Source: Acetobacteraceae bacterium (lineage in GTDB: Bacteria; Pseudomonadota; Alphaproteobacteria; Acetobacterales; Acetobacteraceae). From it: DNA of 64,000 nt. Below, in pieces: positions 43,271 to 52,079 of the stretch (position 1 is the stretch's first letter; every line of letters starts with the position of its first letter). A program made the position numbers and the translations under genes. The stretch is from assembly GCA_009693865.1 (NCBI GenBank), contig SHWL01000002.1, forward strand, positions 32,905 through 96,904. The letters are read 5' to 3'. The notes beneath the pieces were generated by a model. The model did not search any database. It saw only the letters and a program-made list of their open reading frames with translations, and was not told the DNA's origin.

Positions 43271-46090
43271 TTACTCAGGGTTGCATCGATTGGAAGGCTT
43301 GTAAGCCGAAGGACGCCGGATCGGAAGAAAAGATCGTCCCCTGGACGCATTCAATAACGCATCGTTGATTGCCCCGGGGGACATTCCCAAGGGAAGCAGG
43401 AAGCCGCGGCCCGTGCGGCGGATCCGCTCGGCGGGGGCCCCGATGTCGAACGCGGCAACCTGAAGGCCGGCCCGCCACAGTTCTGTCAGACCCAGGCACC
43501 AGGTCTCCGGCCAGATCGATGGCAGGAACGCCAAAGCCGCGTCCTGAGCCTGAATCAAGGCGATCGCCTCGTCCGGTGCGTAGCGGCCGGTCACGAACAC
43601 ACGGCCCGTGTCGATCAGGCTTCGATCGTCGATTGTCGTGCCCGGCACGGCGAAGGTCAGGTCCAGCCCGCGGTCCCGGGCATCCCGGGCGCAGGCGAGC
43701 AGGACATGGAAGCCTTTGTGCAACCCGATTGCTCCCGCGACGCAGATCCGCGCGATGCCACTCCATGCCGGGATCGGCAGGGGATCGGCAAGGGTGTCAT
43801 CTTCCTCGTGCGGAACGACCGCGACAGGCAACCCGGGAAAATGCCGCCCCATGCGCTCGCCCGCGTCCCGCGATGGCGCGATGACCCGGCGCGCGGCCCG
43901 CAGAACGCCCGCCGACCGTTCCACCAACGCGTGGACGGAAATATCCTCATGCAGATAGCCGCCGGTTTCCGCGACGCAGGTCTCGCAATCCGCCAGCCGG
44001 GGTTCGCCGCAATAGCGATCGCCGCGGCCGACGAGTGCGATGCGCGGGCAAAACCAGGCAAAGTCGTGAACATGGGTATCGTATGGGACGCCCAGGCCGG
44101 GGATAATCTCAAACAGGGATGCGTCATGGTTCAGGAAATGATGCAGTTCGGCCGCGACGGGCCTCGTTCCGCGCAGAAAGCGCGCCAGAGCGGGTTTTTC
44201 GCGCGGCAGTTCGAATTTCAGATTCGGAAATCGCCGCCGCGTGCCGTCGCTGGCAACGACGTTGGCGGCCTCGCCTGGAATACGCAGGGGACGCAAAACG
44301 ACGGCGCGGAGGCCGTTGGCCTCATGCGCGGCCGCGGCGGCTTCGACCTGTCGTTCCACACCTCCCCCATCGTCGTGCGTTACCAGAATGATCGACCGGC
44401 GCGTCGTGTCCCGCCATCGCGCCTCGTCCAGTCGCCGCCGCGCAGGGGCGAGTGGGTCAGTCCCGCGAAATGCCGCCAGCCGAGCCTCGATCATCGGATG
44501 GAGGCGGTTCAATATGGCGCCGTTCCGATCGGCCAGGTGGTCCCAGGCGGCGCCCCCCGCCATTCGGCGCTTGTGGCCAGCGAACAGGCCAGGCAGCGCG
44601 ATATGGCGCCACCCCGCTTCAACTGCCCTCGCGCCGAATTCCACCAGGGCTTCCGCCCCCTGGGCGAACGGAACGGACAGGAACGGCCCGATCCGAGCCA
44701 AACAATCGCCGCGAACGTACACGCAGGGGCCCAGGGGGACCGGGATTTCGACCGGTGTCAGACCGTTCGCCCGTCGCGCGAAACGGTCCAATCGCGTCAC
44801 CAACGCCGTCTCAGCGATCTCCGGGTCTTCGCCGAACCAACTGAGTTCGGAGCCTTCCGACGTTGGATAAGCCGCGATCCCACGATTCGAAAACGGCGTC
44901 GCAGTGCCGATATCCGGTTCAGCGTAGGCTGCCTCGCGCAGACGTTCCAGCCAGTTCGGCGGAAGGATCGTGCCGTCCTCCAGCAGCACCAGATCGTGAC
45001 CGGGAAAGGCCGGCATGTGTGGGCCAATCCCGGTGCGCGAGGCCGTTCCCGTCTTCGCACCCACCCCGCGGGCGCGATCCATGAAGACGACCGGCACGCC
45101 TTCTGGGATCATCGCGGTGATACCGCCGTCAGTGCGCCCGGCAATGATCACCGCCACCGGTCGTCGCGACGGGATCCCGGCGGGAGGGTTCCCACGCCGC
45201 CGGCGAACCGGGCGAAGATTGGCCATGTCTCGGGGAACCGGACTCCCTGAAAGATCCTCGCTATCCCGGCCGCGCACATGGACCTGGGCCATCCCGCCGG
45301 GAATGGCCGCCCAGGGAAGCGAGAAGGCGCGCGGACGCGCGAGTGGTGGGAGGCCTCGAATGCCCTCCGCCAACGTTACGGCCGCGATGGACACGCGATG
45401 GCGCCCGGTTTCCACCCGCAAGATTGGATCGGTATCCGGGTCACCGGGATGCCAGGCCCACCCGCGCAAGCCCCCTTCCCAGGTTTCGACGAACCCTTCG
45501 ATCCGAGCGATTGCCTGGACCCGGATGGGACTTCCCGTCAGATGAGCGCCGCCGGCGGTCACGTCGATCCGTCGCGCGAGCGGCCACCCCGGCGGTAAAA
45601 CCCCATCCATCACCGGAACATCGTCGATCTGAATGCGGATTTGCCTGGTATCGTGTGCGTGGACAATCAGCGTGCCGCCGCCCGAGATCCCGCACCACCC
45701 CGGCGTCATCGCCACGCGATCGGCCAGCGCCGCCAGGTCTGGATGCGGCGCATGGCGGCTCAACGCGTGAGCCAGTGCCGCGCGCGCGGCCGAAACATCT
45801 CCCATCAGGAATTGCGCCGTGGCGAGGCCCAGCGATGCCTCCCGCACATCGAATTCCGTCAATACCTGGACGAAAAGAGCGGCCGCCCGCGGATTGTCAT
45901 GACCCACCATCGCCGAAGCGAGCGACAGCACGATGGTACCATCGCCGGGCGCCATCCGGTGCGCGCGTTCCAGCCAACGTATCGCTTCGGTCCGGTGGCC
46001 CAGACCCAGAGCGGCCTGACCTCGGAGGAAGGCATCCTGAACCAGATCGGCTTGCCGCGCCTGTTCAGCCGTTTCGGCGGTGGTTGCCAC
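43271..46090 (-). CDS. large multidomain glycosyltransferase (TPR-like + GT2-like + GT4-like)
   Basis: 939 residues. The first ~130 residues are TPR-like helical repeats (GQAALGLGHRTEAIRWLERA, then HRMAPGDGTIVLSLASAMVG). A beta-rich region follows, with WEGGLRGWAWHPGDPDTDPI. A GT2-like segment has VAVIIAGRTDGGITAMIPEG, DLVLLEDGTILPPNWLERLR (DxD-like), and IGPFLSVPFAQG. The last ~350 residues are a GT4-like module: SIILVTHDDGGGVERQVEAA, YDTHVHDFAWFCPRIALVG, ICVAGAIGLHKGFHVLLACA and LPSIWPETWCLGLTELWRAG. Fused N-terminal TPR and two glycosyltransferase modules suggest assembly of a complex glycan on a polypeptide or lipid. It starts 23 bases after the Sel1 gene, same strand. Confidence 0.85.
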   Translation of the reverse strand: MATTAETAEQARQADLVQDAFLRGQAALGLGHRTEAIRWLERAHRMAPGDGTIVLSLASAMVGHDNPRAAALFVQVLTEFDVREASLGLATAQFLMGDVSAARAALAHALSRHAPHPDLAALADRVAMTPGWCGISGGGTLIVHAHDTRQIRIQIDDVPVMDGVLPPGWPLARRIDVTAGGAHLTGSPIRVQAIARIEGFVETWEGGLRGWAWHPGDPDTDPILRVETGRHRVSIAAVTLAEGIRGLPPLARPRAFSLPWAAIPGGMAQVHVRGRDSEDLSGSPVPRDMANLRPVRRRRGNPPAGIPSRRPVAVIIAGRTDGGITAMIPEGVPVVFMDRARGVGAKTGTASRTGIGPHMPAFPGHDLVLLEDGTILPPNWLERLREAAYAEPDIGTATPFSNRGIAAYPTSEGSELSWFGEDPEIAETALVTRLDRFARRANGLTPVEIPVPLGPCVYVRGDCLARIGPFLSVPFAQGAEALVEFGARAVEAGWRHIALPGLFAGHKRRMAGGAAWDHLADRNGAILNRLHPMIEARLAAFRGTDPLAPARRRLDEARWRDTTRRSIILVTHDDGGGVERQVEAAAAAHEANGLRAVVLRPLRIPGEAANVVASDGTRRRFPNLKFELPREKPALARFLRGTRPVAAELHHFLNHDASLFEIIPGLGVPYDTHVHDFAWFCPRIALVGRGDRYCGEPRLADCETCVAETGGYLHEDISVHALVERSAGVLRAARRVIAPSRDAGERMGRHFPGLPVAVVPHEEDDTLADPLPIPAWSGIARICVAGAIGLHKGFHVLLACARDARDRGLDLTFAVPGTTIDDRSLIDTGRVFVTGRYAPDEAIALIQAQDAALAFLPSIWPETWCLGLTELWRAGLQVAAFDIGAPAERIRRTGRGFLLPLGMSPGAINDALLNASRGRSFLPIRRPSAYKPSNRCNPE

Positions 46091-46113
46091 GGTGGCGGGC
46101 GGGAAGTTGGGGA

Positions 46114-47868
46114 TCAGACCTCCTCGGCGACCGCCCCGTGCGTCGCGGGCGGCAAGCTCGCGAGGTCGGATTTGGCGTCCTGTAAACCTTGCGCGGCCGC
46201 CCGTTCCAGCCAGAGCCGTGCCTCCGTGAGATTTTGCTCGCCCGCCACGCCGCGGAGCAGAAAGCGGCCCAGCATCATCTGTGCGTAAGGATGGCCGCGC
46301 TCAGCGCCGGATCGGTACCATGTCTGGGCCGCGGCACGGTCGGTTGGCACGTCGTGCCCTCCGCCCAGCATCGCGCCGGTGGCGAACATCGCGCCGACAT
46401 GGCCGGCCTTGGCGGCCTTGGTGAACAGAATAAACGCGGCCGGATGGTCCTTGGGACCGCCCGTGCCATTCAGCATCATGTCGGCCAGCATGACCTGCGC
46501 TTCGATCATGCCAACCTCGGCGGCACGAGCAATCCAGGCGCGGCCTTCTTCAGCGTTCTTATCCACGCCGCGGCCTTCGACCAGCATGCGGCCGTACCAA
46601 TATTGGGCGTTGACCACACCGTCGGCAGCCCGGCGCAGCCATTCCGCTGCCTTCCTGTCGTCGCGTTCGATCCCAACGCCTTCCGCCAAACAGACGCCGA
46701 AATTGAAGGCGGCGATCAGATCACCCGACATCGCGGCCTGTTCGAACCATTCGCGGGTCAGGACCGAATCCTGCTGATCGCCGTGCCCCTTCAGCAAGAG
46801 ATTGCCAAGATCGGCGTGCGACGTCGTATCCCCCGCCTCTGCTGCGATCCGGAACAGCCGGGCCGCCTCATCCTGGTCGCGCGGCACGCCGGATCCGGTC
46901 AGATGCAACATGGCCAGCGCGCGCGCCGCGCCCTTGTGCTTTCCATCGACGGAGCGGCGGAACCACATCGCCGCTTCCGCGTAATTCGGCGGCAAGGCAC
47001 CACCTTTGGCATAGAGATCGCCAACCAAGGCCGCCGCTTCGGGATCGCCCGCGAGCGCGGCGCGGCGGAGCCAGGACTCTCCCTCGGTCGCATTTTTCTG
47101 GACGCCGATGCCGCGAAGCAAAGCAAAGCCCCATTTCGCTTGCGCCGAAACGTGACCTTTCTCGGCGGATTGCTGAAAATACCGCCCCGCGGCGGCTTGG
47201 TCCTGGGCCACGCCAACGCCGCGGTCGTGCATCATTCCATACAAGAACAGCGCCGTGGCGAGACCCTTTTCGGCCGCCGCCCGCAAATGGACGACAAGCC
47301 GTTCCTGGACCTCAGGGTCTTTCGCATCGCGCGCCAGAGCGAGGGCATGACCGAGTTGGCCCTGTGGGCATCCCACATCGGCCGAGCGTTTATACCACAG
47401 ATCGGATTGCGCCTGATCGCGCAGCTTCTCCGGTCCCGACCCAAGAATGAAGCCAAGGACCGCCTGAGCTTCCGCCGACCCCCCCTCGGCGGCACGCCGC
47501 GCCCAGAGCATGGCGGTTTCGAAGTCCGGGCCGGCCGCGTTCTGGCCGCCGAACAACATTCCCGTCCCGGTTTGCTCAGGCCCCATTCCGTTCAGGCAAA
47601 GGGTCGCAAGTAACGCCTGCGCTTCGACGTAACCGCGCGTGGCCGCCTTTTCGAGCCACCTGACCCCATTTCCCCGGCTGGGTGGAACCCCGGCGCCTTC
47701 CAGATAGCAGCGGCCGATCCGGTATTCGGCCTCGGGGATCCCCTTCCGCGCGGCGCGGGCCAACAGCGGGAACGCCGCCCGGCGATCGCCTTTGTCCGAG
47801 AGTTTCACCGCCCGCCGCAGGGCGGCCGTGGCCGAAAACGGCGCGAGCATACTGTCCAGCAGCCTCAT
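46114..47868 (-). CDS. Sel1-repeat (TPR-like) protein
   Basis: 584 residues from ATG 47868; the open frame extends upstream through the adaptor gene's end. Nearly the whole protein is tandem Sel1 repeats of 36 residues, at least a dozen, with the motif A..G...A...LG..Y..G.GV..D...A..W...A: for example NGVRWLEKAATRGYVEAQAL, GWRRAAEGGSAEAQAVLGF-like, DRGVGVAQDQAAAGRYFQQS, GVPRDQDEAARLFRIAAEAG. No signal peptide. Such solenoids scaffold protein complexes, often in secretion or exopolysaccharide systems. It sits between the HlyD adaptor and the giant glycosyltransferase, suggesting a scaffold for the pair. Confidence 0.9.
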   Translation of the reverse strand: MRLLDSMLAPFSATAALRRAVKLSDKGDRRAAFPLLARAARKGIPEAEYRIGRCYLEGAGVPPSRGNGVRWLEKAATRGYVEAQALLATLCLNGMGPEQTGTGMLFGGQNAAGPDFETAMLWARRAAEGGSAEAQAVLGFILGSGPEKLRDQAQSDLWYKRSADVGCPQGQLGHALALARDAKDPEVQERLVVHLRAAAEKGLATALFLYGMMHDRGVGVAQDQAAAGRYFQQSAEKGHVSAQAKWGFALLRGIGVQKNATEGESWLRRAALAGDPEAAALVGDLYAKGGALPPNYAEAAMWFRRSVDGKHKGAARALAMLHLTGSGVPRDQDEAARLFRIAAEAGDTTSHADLGNLLLKGHGDQQDSVLTREWFEQAAMSGDLIAAFNFGVCLAEGVGIERDDRKAAEWLRRAADGVVNAQYWYGRMLVEGRGVDKNAEEGRAWIARAAEVGMIEAQVMLADMMLNGTGGPKDHPAAFILFTKAAKAGHVGAMFATGAMLGGGHDVPTDRAAAQTWYRSGAERGHPYAQMMLGRFLLRGVAGEQNLTEARLWLERAAAQGLQDAKSDLASLPPATHGAVAEEV

Positions 47869-47998
47869 TCGCCGCTCGTGGCCCACTGCGACACCCGCGT
47901 CCGGTCGCGGCGCGGATTGAGCCGGCCAATTGGCGCGATCCAACTGGTGCCAGAGGGCCCCGGCACGTTCGGCAGGACGGCGATGCTCGGCGGCACGA

Positions 47999-49423
47999 TC
48001 ACGGTTCCCGCATACCCTCCTGCAACAACGGCATGGCCCGCCCAAGGAAATAGGCCAGGACGGTCCGTTTCCCGACCATGACGTCGGCGGTCACAGGCAT
48101 GCCCGGGCTGAGGCGGAAGCCCGCGGGTGTGTCGTGCAGGTCGATCCGGTCGAGTGTGACCCGCGCGCGGTACCAAACACCACTCCCTGCCGTCCCCGGC
48201 AACGGTACCGCGCCTGTTGGGTTCCGTTGTTCGTCCTGCGCGGTGAAACTATCGGCGCTCACGATCCGCACGACACCGTGCGCCATGCCGTACTGGGTGT
48301 AGGGGAAGGTGTCGAACTTGAGCGCCACCGCGTCGCCAACATGAACATAACCGTCCTCGCTGCCGGGAATGTTCACCTCGACTTCAAGCGGCGCATTGGA
48401 CGGTACGAGCGAGATGAACTGCTGTCCCGCGTTCAGCACCGACCCAATGGAAACCCGGCTGATGGTCAGCACGGTCGCGTCCCGCTCGGCCCGCAGCTCC
48501 ACCAATTGCCGGCGTAATTGCGCCTTGTTGAACGCCTCTCGCGAGTCCGAGAGTTTCGCGGTCGCCTCAGCCAGCTTCTGGGCCGCATCGGCATGCCAGC
48601 CTTGGATATAGCCGTTTCGCTCCGCCATCAAAGCGCCGAGGTCGCGCTGCGCGCCGTAGCCGACCTGTTCGACCGAATCAAGATTCCGCTGCATTTCCGC
48701 GCGGGTATCCATCGCCGACAGCGTGTTGATCTTGCTGCCGACCCCAAGCCGGTCCAGCTCCATCCGCATCTTTTCCAGATTTGTGGCGACATTCAGCCGG
48801 TCCCGGTAACCCACGACATCCGATCGCGACCGCGCCACCTGGGCTGAGAGGCTTTCCGCCTTCTGCCGGTAACCCTCCAGCTTAAAATTATATTCCGCCT
48901 GACGCTGGGCGTAGATCGCCGCCTCCAGCGCCAGATGCGGATCGGACCCGCTGTACGCGAACGGCCGGTTTTCCATTTCCGCCTGCAGCCGCGCTGTCTG
49001 CGAGGAATAAGCGGCGACCTGGCTTTTCAGGGCCTCGAGATCGGCCGCCGCGAATGTCGGGTCCAACCTGGCCAGGATCTGACCCGCCCGCACGGTTTCG
49101 CCTTCACGAACCTCAATCGAGCGGACGATCGCGGTTTCGAGCGGCTGAACGACCATCGTCGGCGACTTCGCGATCACCCTGCCTTGCGCCGTGACGACCT
49201 TGTCGACCTTGATCACGCCCATGGCGATGAAACAGGCAATCACCATGGTACTGACGGTCGTGGCGATGCCACGTGCGATGCGCGGCATGGGGGTGTTCAC
49301 AATCGCCGTGGAGGGCGACTGATACTCCAGGATCACTGGCAGGGCCAGATCGCGACGGTCCGCGAGGGCCGTCCCGATCGGCGTGCTAATTGCCGTGGAC
49401 GAGGTTTGGGGCGAGCGCGGCAT
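47999..49423 (-). CDS. HlyD-family type I secretion adaptor
   Basis: 474 residues. One N-terminal membrane helix (GIATTVSTMVIACFIAMGVI) is followed by the lipoyl half-motif VIAKSPTMVVQPLETAIVRS and VREGETVRAGQILARLDP. A long periplasmic coiled coil comes next (KSQVAAYSSQTARLQAEMEN and LEKMRMELDRLGVGSKINTL), and the C-terminal beta-barrel VSIGSVLNAGQQFISLVPSN carries the HlyD family signature region VGDAVALKFDTFPYTQYGM. It bridges an inner-membrane ABC exporter to TolC. Its start overlaps the ABC transporter's 3' end by 38 bases. No TolC gene is present in the window. Confidence 0.95.
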   Translation of the reverse strand: MPRSPQTSSTAISTPIGTALADRRDLALPVILEYQSPSTAIVNTPMPRIARGIATTVSTMVIACFIAMGVIKVDKVVTAQGRVIAKSPTMVVQPLETAIVRSIEVREGETVRAGQILARLDPTFAAADLEALKSQVAAYSSQTARLQAEMENRPFAYSGSDPHLALEAAIYAQRQAEYNFKLEGYRQKAESLSAQVARSRSDVVGYRDRLNVATNLEKMRMELDRLGVGSKINTLSAMDTRAEMQRNLDSVEQVGYGAQRDLGALMAERNGYIQGWHADAAQKLAEATAKLSDSREAFNKAQLRRQLVELRAERDATVLTISRVSIGSVLNAGQQFISLVPSNAPLEVEVNIPGSEDGYVHVGDAVALKFDTFPYTQYGMAHGVVRIVSADSFTAQDEQRNPTGAVPLPGTAGSGVWYRARVTLDRIDLHDTPAGFRLSPGMPVTADVMVGKRTVLAYFLGRAMPLLQEGMREP

Positions 49424-51701
49424 GACGGGGACCTTGTTTATCCAAATGACGATTCTGTTGCGCCCAGAGCTGGCGATAGACCGTACATCGCTCCAGTAGC
49501 TTTTCGTGCGGGGCGATATCCATCACCATGCCCTTATCCAGCACCATGATTTGATCGCATTCGACCAGCGACGACAGCCGGTGCGACACCACGACCATGG
49601 TCCGGCCCCGCGCGATGCGGAGCAGGTTGGCGTTGACCAGCGCCTCGCTTTCCGGGTCGAGCGCGCTGGTCGCCTCGTCCAGGATCACGATTCGCGGATC
49701 GGTGATCAGAGCGCGCGCGATGGCGAGGCGCTGCTTCTGACCGCCGGACAGGTTCGGCGAACCTTCTTCGATGTGGGTTTCATAGCCGTTGGGCATACGT
49801 TCGATGAATTCTTCCGCGCCGGCCAAACGCGCGGCCCGGATCGCGTCTTCCAATGTCAATCCGGGACGGCCCGCCAGGATGTTGTCGCGGATCGAGCCGC
49901 GGAACAGAAAGTTATCCTGCAGCACGACGCCGAAGCTCGACCGGAGATGGCGTAAGTTGATTTCCCGGAGGTCGGCGTTATCGATCCTCACGAACCCGGT
50001 GTATTCCCGGTTGATGCCCTGTAGCAGCCGCGTAACCGTCGATTTGCCTGATCCCGACCGGCCCACCAGGCCAAGCATTGTCCCGGCGGGGATCGCGAAC
50101 GACACCTTTTCCAGCGCCGGGGTCTTGGTGCCCGCGTATGTAAAGGTGACATCCTCAAAGGTAATCGCGCCGGCGAATTTCGGCCGCAGCCCACCGGACG
50201 CCGCATCGACTTCCAAAGGCCGATTCAGGACGTCGGCGGCTTGCGCCATGGCGCCCGCCACCTCTTCCCAATCCTCGATCAGCCGGGCCAGCCCCACCAA
50301 CGGCTGACTGACCCGCTGTGACAGCATCATGAAGGCGAACAGGCTCCCGACCTGGAAACCGGTTTCATCGACCAGCGCCAAATAGGCGCCCACCAGGATG
50401 ACCCCCATCCACATGAATCGCTCGATCGGGGTGACCAAGGTCTGCGGCCAGTTGCCAAGCTTGCCAAACGCCAGCCGCCACTTCCCGGCCTCGGCCACGC
50501 GCTCGTCCCAAAGCGCCTTACGCTGCGGTTCCAGCGCCAGGGACTTAACCGTCTTGATCCCGAAAACCGTCTCACCCAATGCCGACTGCTTGTCGGTCTC
50601 CGCCTGGATCACCCGGCCGAACACAACTCGCATCGGGCGCAGGTAAGCCAGAATGATCAACATCACGGCGGTGGAACACACCAGCACGATCCAGGCGAGG
50701 GTCGCGTTGAGCAAGAACAGGACCGGCAGCAGCACCGCCAGCGTGATCATGTCCAGCAGGGTCGTCAGTAGCTTGCCTGTGATGAAGCCACGCACCTGGT
50801 GAATCTGGCTGACCTTATACATGGTCTCACCGGCGGGGTGACGTTCGAAGTAATCCAGCGGCAGGCGGACGAGACGGGCAAAGATGTGCAGGTTGAGCTT
50901 GGCGTCGGTCCGGACACCGACCACCGCGATGATCAGACGGCGCGCGAAGCCCAGAAGCGTTTCGTACGCGACCATGATCCCCAGGATCGTACTGATCAGG
51001 AACAGCGTCGCGAAGCTGTGATGGGTAATCACTTTGTCGACAACCGACATGACCAGCAGCGGCGGCACGATGGTCAGGAAGCTGAGCGCGAACGACGCGA
51101 GGAAAAGATCGCCAAGGGCCTTCTTCTCCTTCATCATCATTTCGAACAGCCAGCCGACCGTGAACGGCGGATCGGCTTCCCGCCCGCCGCGTTCGCTTCG
51201 CAGCAGGATGGTCTCGCCGCTCCAGACCTCGGCGAGGCGCATCTCGTCGACCATGATCGCGGGTTCGGCTTCCGGTGCCCGCGGGTCTTTCAGGCCGACG
51301 ATCTTGGATTCAGCGTTGGCGCCGGTCAGCAGACCGGCGGTGCCGTCGTTGAACAGCAGCACCACGGGCCCGGTGCCGCCAAGATGCATCAAATGCCGCC
51401 ATCTCAGACGGAGGGCCCGGCACCACATGCCGGAGTTCTTCGCCCAATCGGATAACGCCGAGGCCCCGGGCGTCGTTTCGCCAGGCGCGTTGCGGAATTC
51501 GTGCGGGTCGAGTTCCAGCCCAAAGTATCTGGCCGCCATCATCATCGCCATCAGACGCGGATGCAGGGGCGCGCCGCGTGGCCCGCCCTCCAGCCCGTCC
51601 GCCTCACGGGACATGCCAGCCTCGGCGGCATCCGGGACCGGAGCGGGAGCCTGGCGTCCTAACCACGATGGGCCAGGCGTGTGTCCGTCAGCAATATCCA
51701 C
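49386..51701 (-). CDS. type I secretion ABC transporter with C39-like domain
   Basis: About 771 residues from GTG 51701 (AAAGGG upstream; a longer ATG frame from 51779 looks less likely). The N-terminal ~150 residues form a C39-like domain that lacks the catalytic cysteine, as in HlyB exporters that bind but do not cut substrates. Six membrane helices follow (DLFLASFALSFLTIVPPLLV, ATLFLISTILGIMVAYETLL, LLDMITLAVLLPVLFLLNAT and others). The nucleotide-binding domain has Walker A GLVGRSGSGKSTV, signature LSGGQKQRLAIARAL and Walker B RIVILDEATSALDPES. It would export an RTX-type or similar polypeptide with HlyD and TolC. First gene of the run; the cargo is not obvious. Confidence 0.94.
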   Translation of the reverse strand: MDIADGHTPGPSWLGRQAPAPVPDAAEAGMSREADGLEGGPRGAPLHPRLMAMMMAARYFGLELDPHEFRNAPGETTPGASALSDWAKNSGMWCRALRLRWRHLMHLGGTGPVVLLFNDGTAGLLTGANAESKIVGLKDPRAPEAEPAIMVDEMRLAEVWSGETILLRSERGGREADPPFTVGWLFEMMMKEKKALGDLFLASFALSFLTIVPPLLVMSVVDKVITHHSFATLFLISTILGIMVAYETLLGFARRLIIAVVGVRTDAKLNLHIFARLVRLPLDYFERHPAGETMYKVSQIHQVRGFITGKLLTTLLDMITLAVLLPVLFLLNATLAWIVLVCSTAVMLIILAYLRPMRVVFGRVIQAETDKQSALGETVFGIKTVKSLALEPQRKALWDERVAEAGKWRLAFGKLGNWPQTLVTPIERFMWMGVILVGAYLALVDETGFQVGSLFAFMMLSQRVSQPLVGLARLIEDWEEVAGAMAQAADVLNRPLEVDAASGGLRPKFAGAITFEDVTFTYAGTKTPALEKVSFAIPAGTMLGLVGRSGSGKSTVTRLLQGINREYTGFVRIDNADLREINLRHLRSSFGVVLQDNFLFRGSIRDNILAGRPGLTLEDAIRAARLAGAEEFIERMPNGYETHIEEGSPNLSGGQKQRLAIARALITDPRIVILDEATSALDPESEALVNANLLRIARGRTMVVVSHRLSSLVECDQIMVLDKGMVMDIAPHEKLLERCTVYRQLWAQQNRHLDKQGPRHAALAPNLVHGN

Positions 51702-52079
51702 GAGCGAACCCTTTAAGAGACCAAACCTCAGGCGGGAGGCGGAATATCGATCCGAAAGCGATGACAGGACCCAACGCAATCCCCTGTTTCAGGGATCATG
51801 AATGCCATGATCCCCGCGCTCGCTCCCCCCGAGAGCATGCCAGCCCAAACGTGTCATCTTAGCCACGTAAGTATGGCGGCGTCGGGTCACGCTTCACGGA
51901 GGTGACCGACCCGTCGTTCCTCTCGCCCTCTATGCCACTCCGCGACCAAATAAATCAACGAATCGTTGGTTTCCGGAGAATGTTCGCGGCGTACGGCTTC
52001 CCTGGCGGCCGGGAAGGCGGCACCATGATGGCAAATAGTCCCCGTCGCCGGGCGGGGCCAGCCGCGATGAGAGGCCATA
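51702..52079. other. gene-free interval with inverted repeats between divergent genes
   Basis: 378 bases between the exporter operon and the amidase gene. It contains a perfect 9-bp inverted repeat GGGATCATG / CATGATCCC with a 5-base centre (51792-51814) and a short palindrome CAACGA-A-TCGTTG (51956-51968), both possible operators for the divergent promoters. Nothing coding was recognised. Confidence 0.5.

Noticed and set aside
43706..45250. 514-codon + strand frame opposite the giant glycosyltransferase
   Set aside because: Antisense shadow with no domain; the minus-strand frame carries the glycosyltransferase motifs.
46189..47613. 474-codon + strand frame opposite the Sel1 protein
   Set aside because: Antisense of a repetitive GC-rich gene; its apparent repeats mirror the Sel1 repeats.
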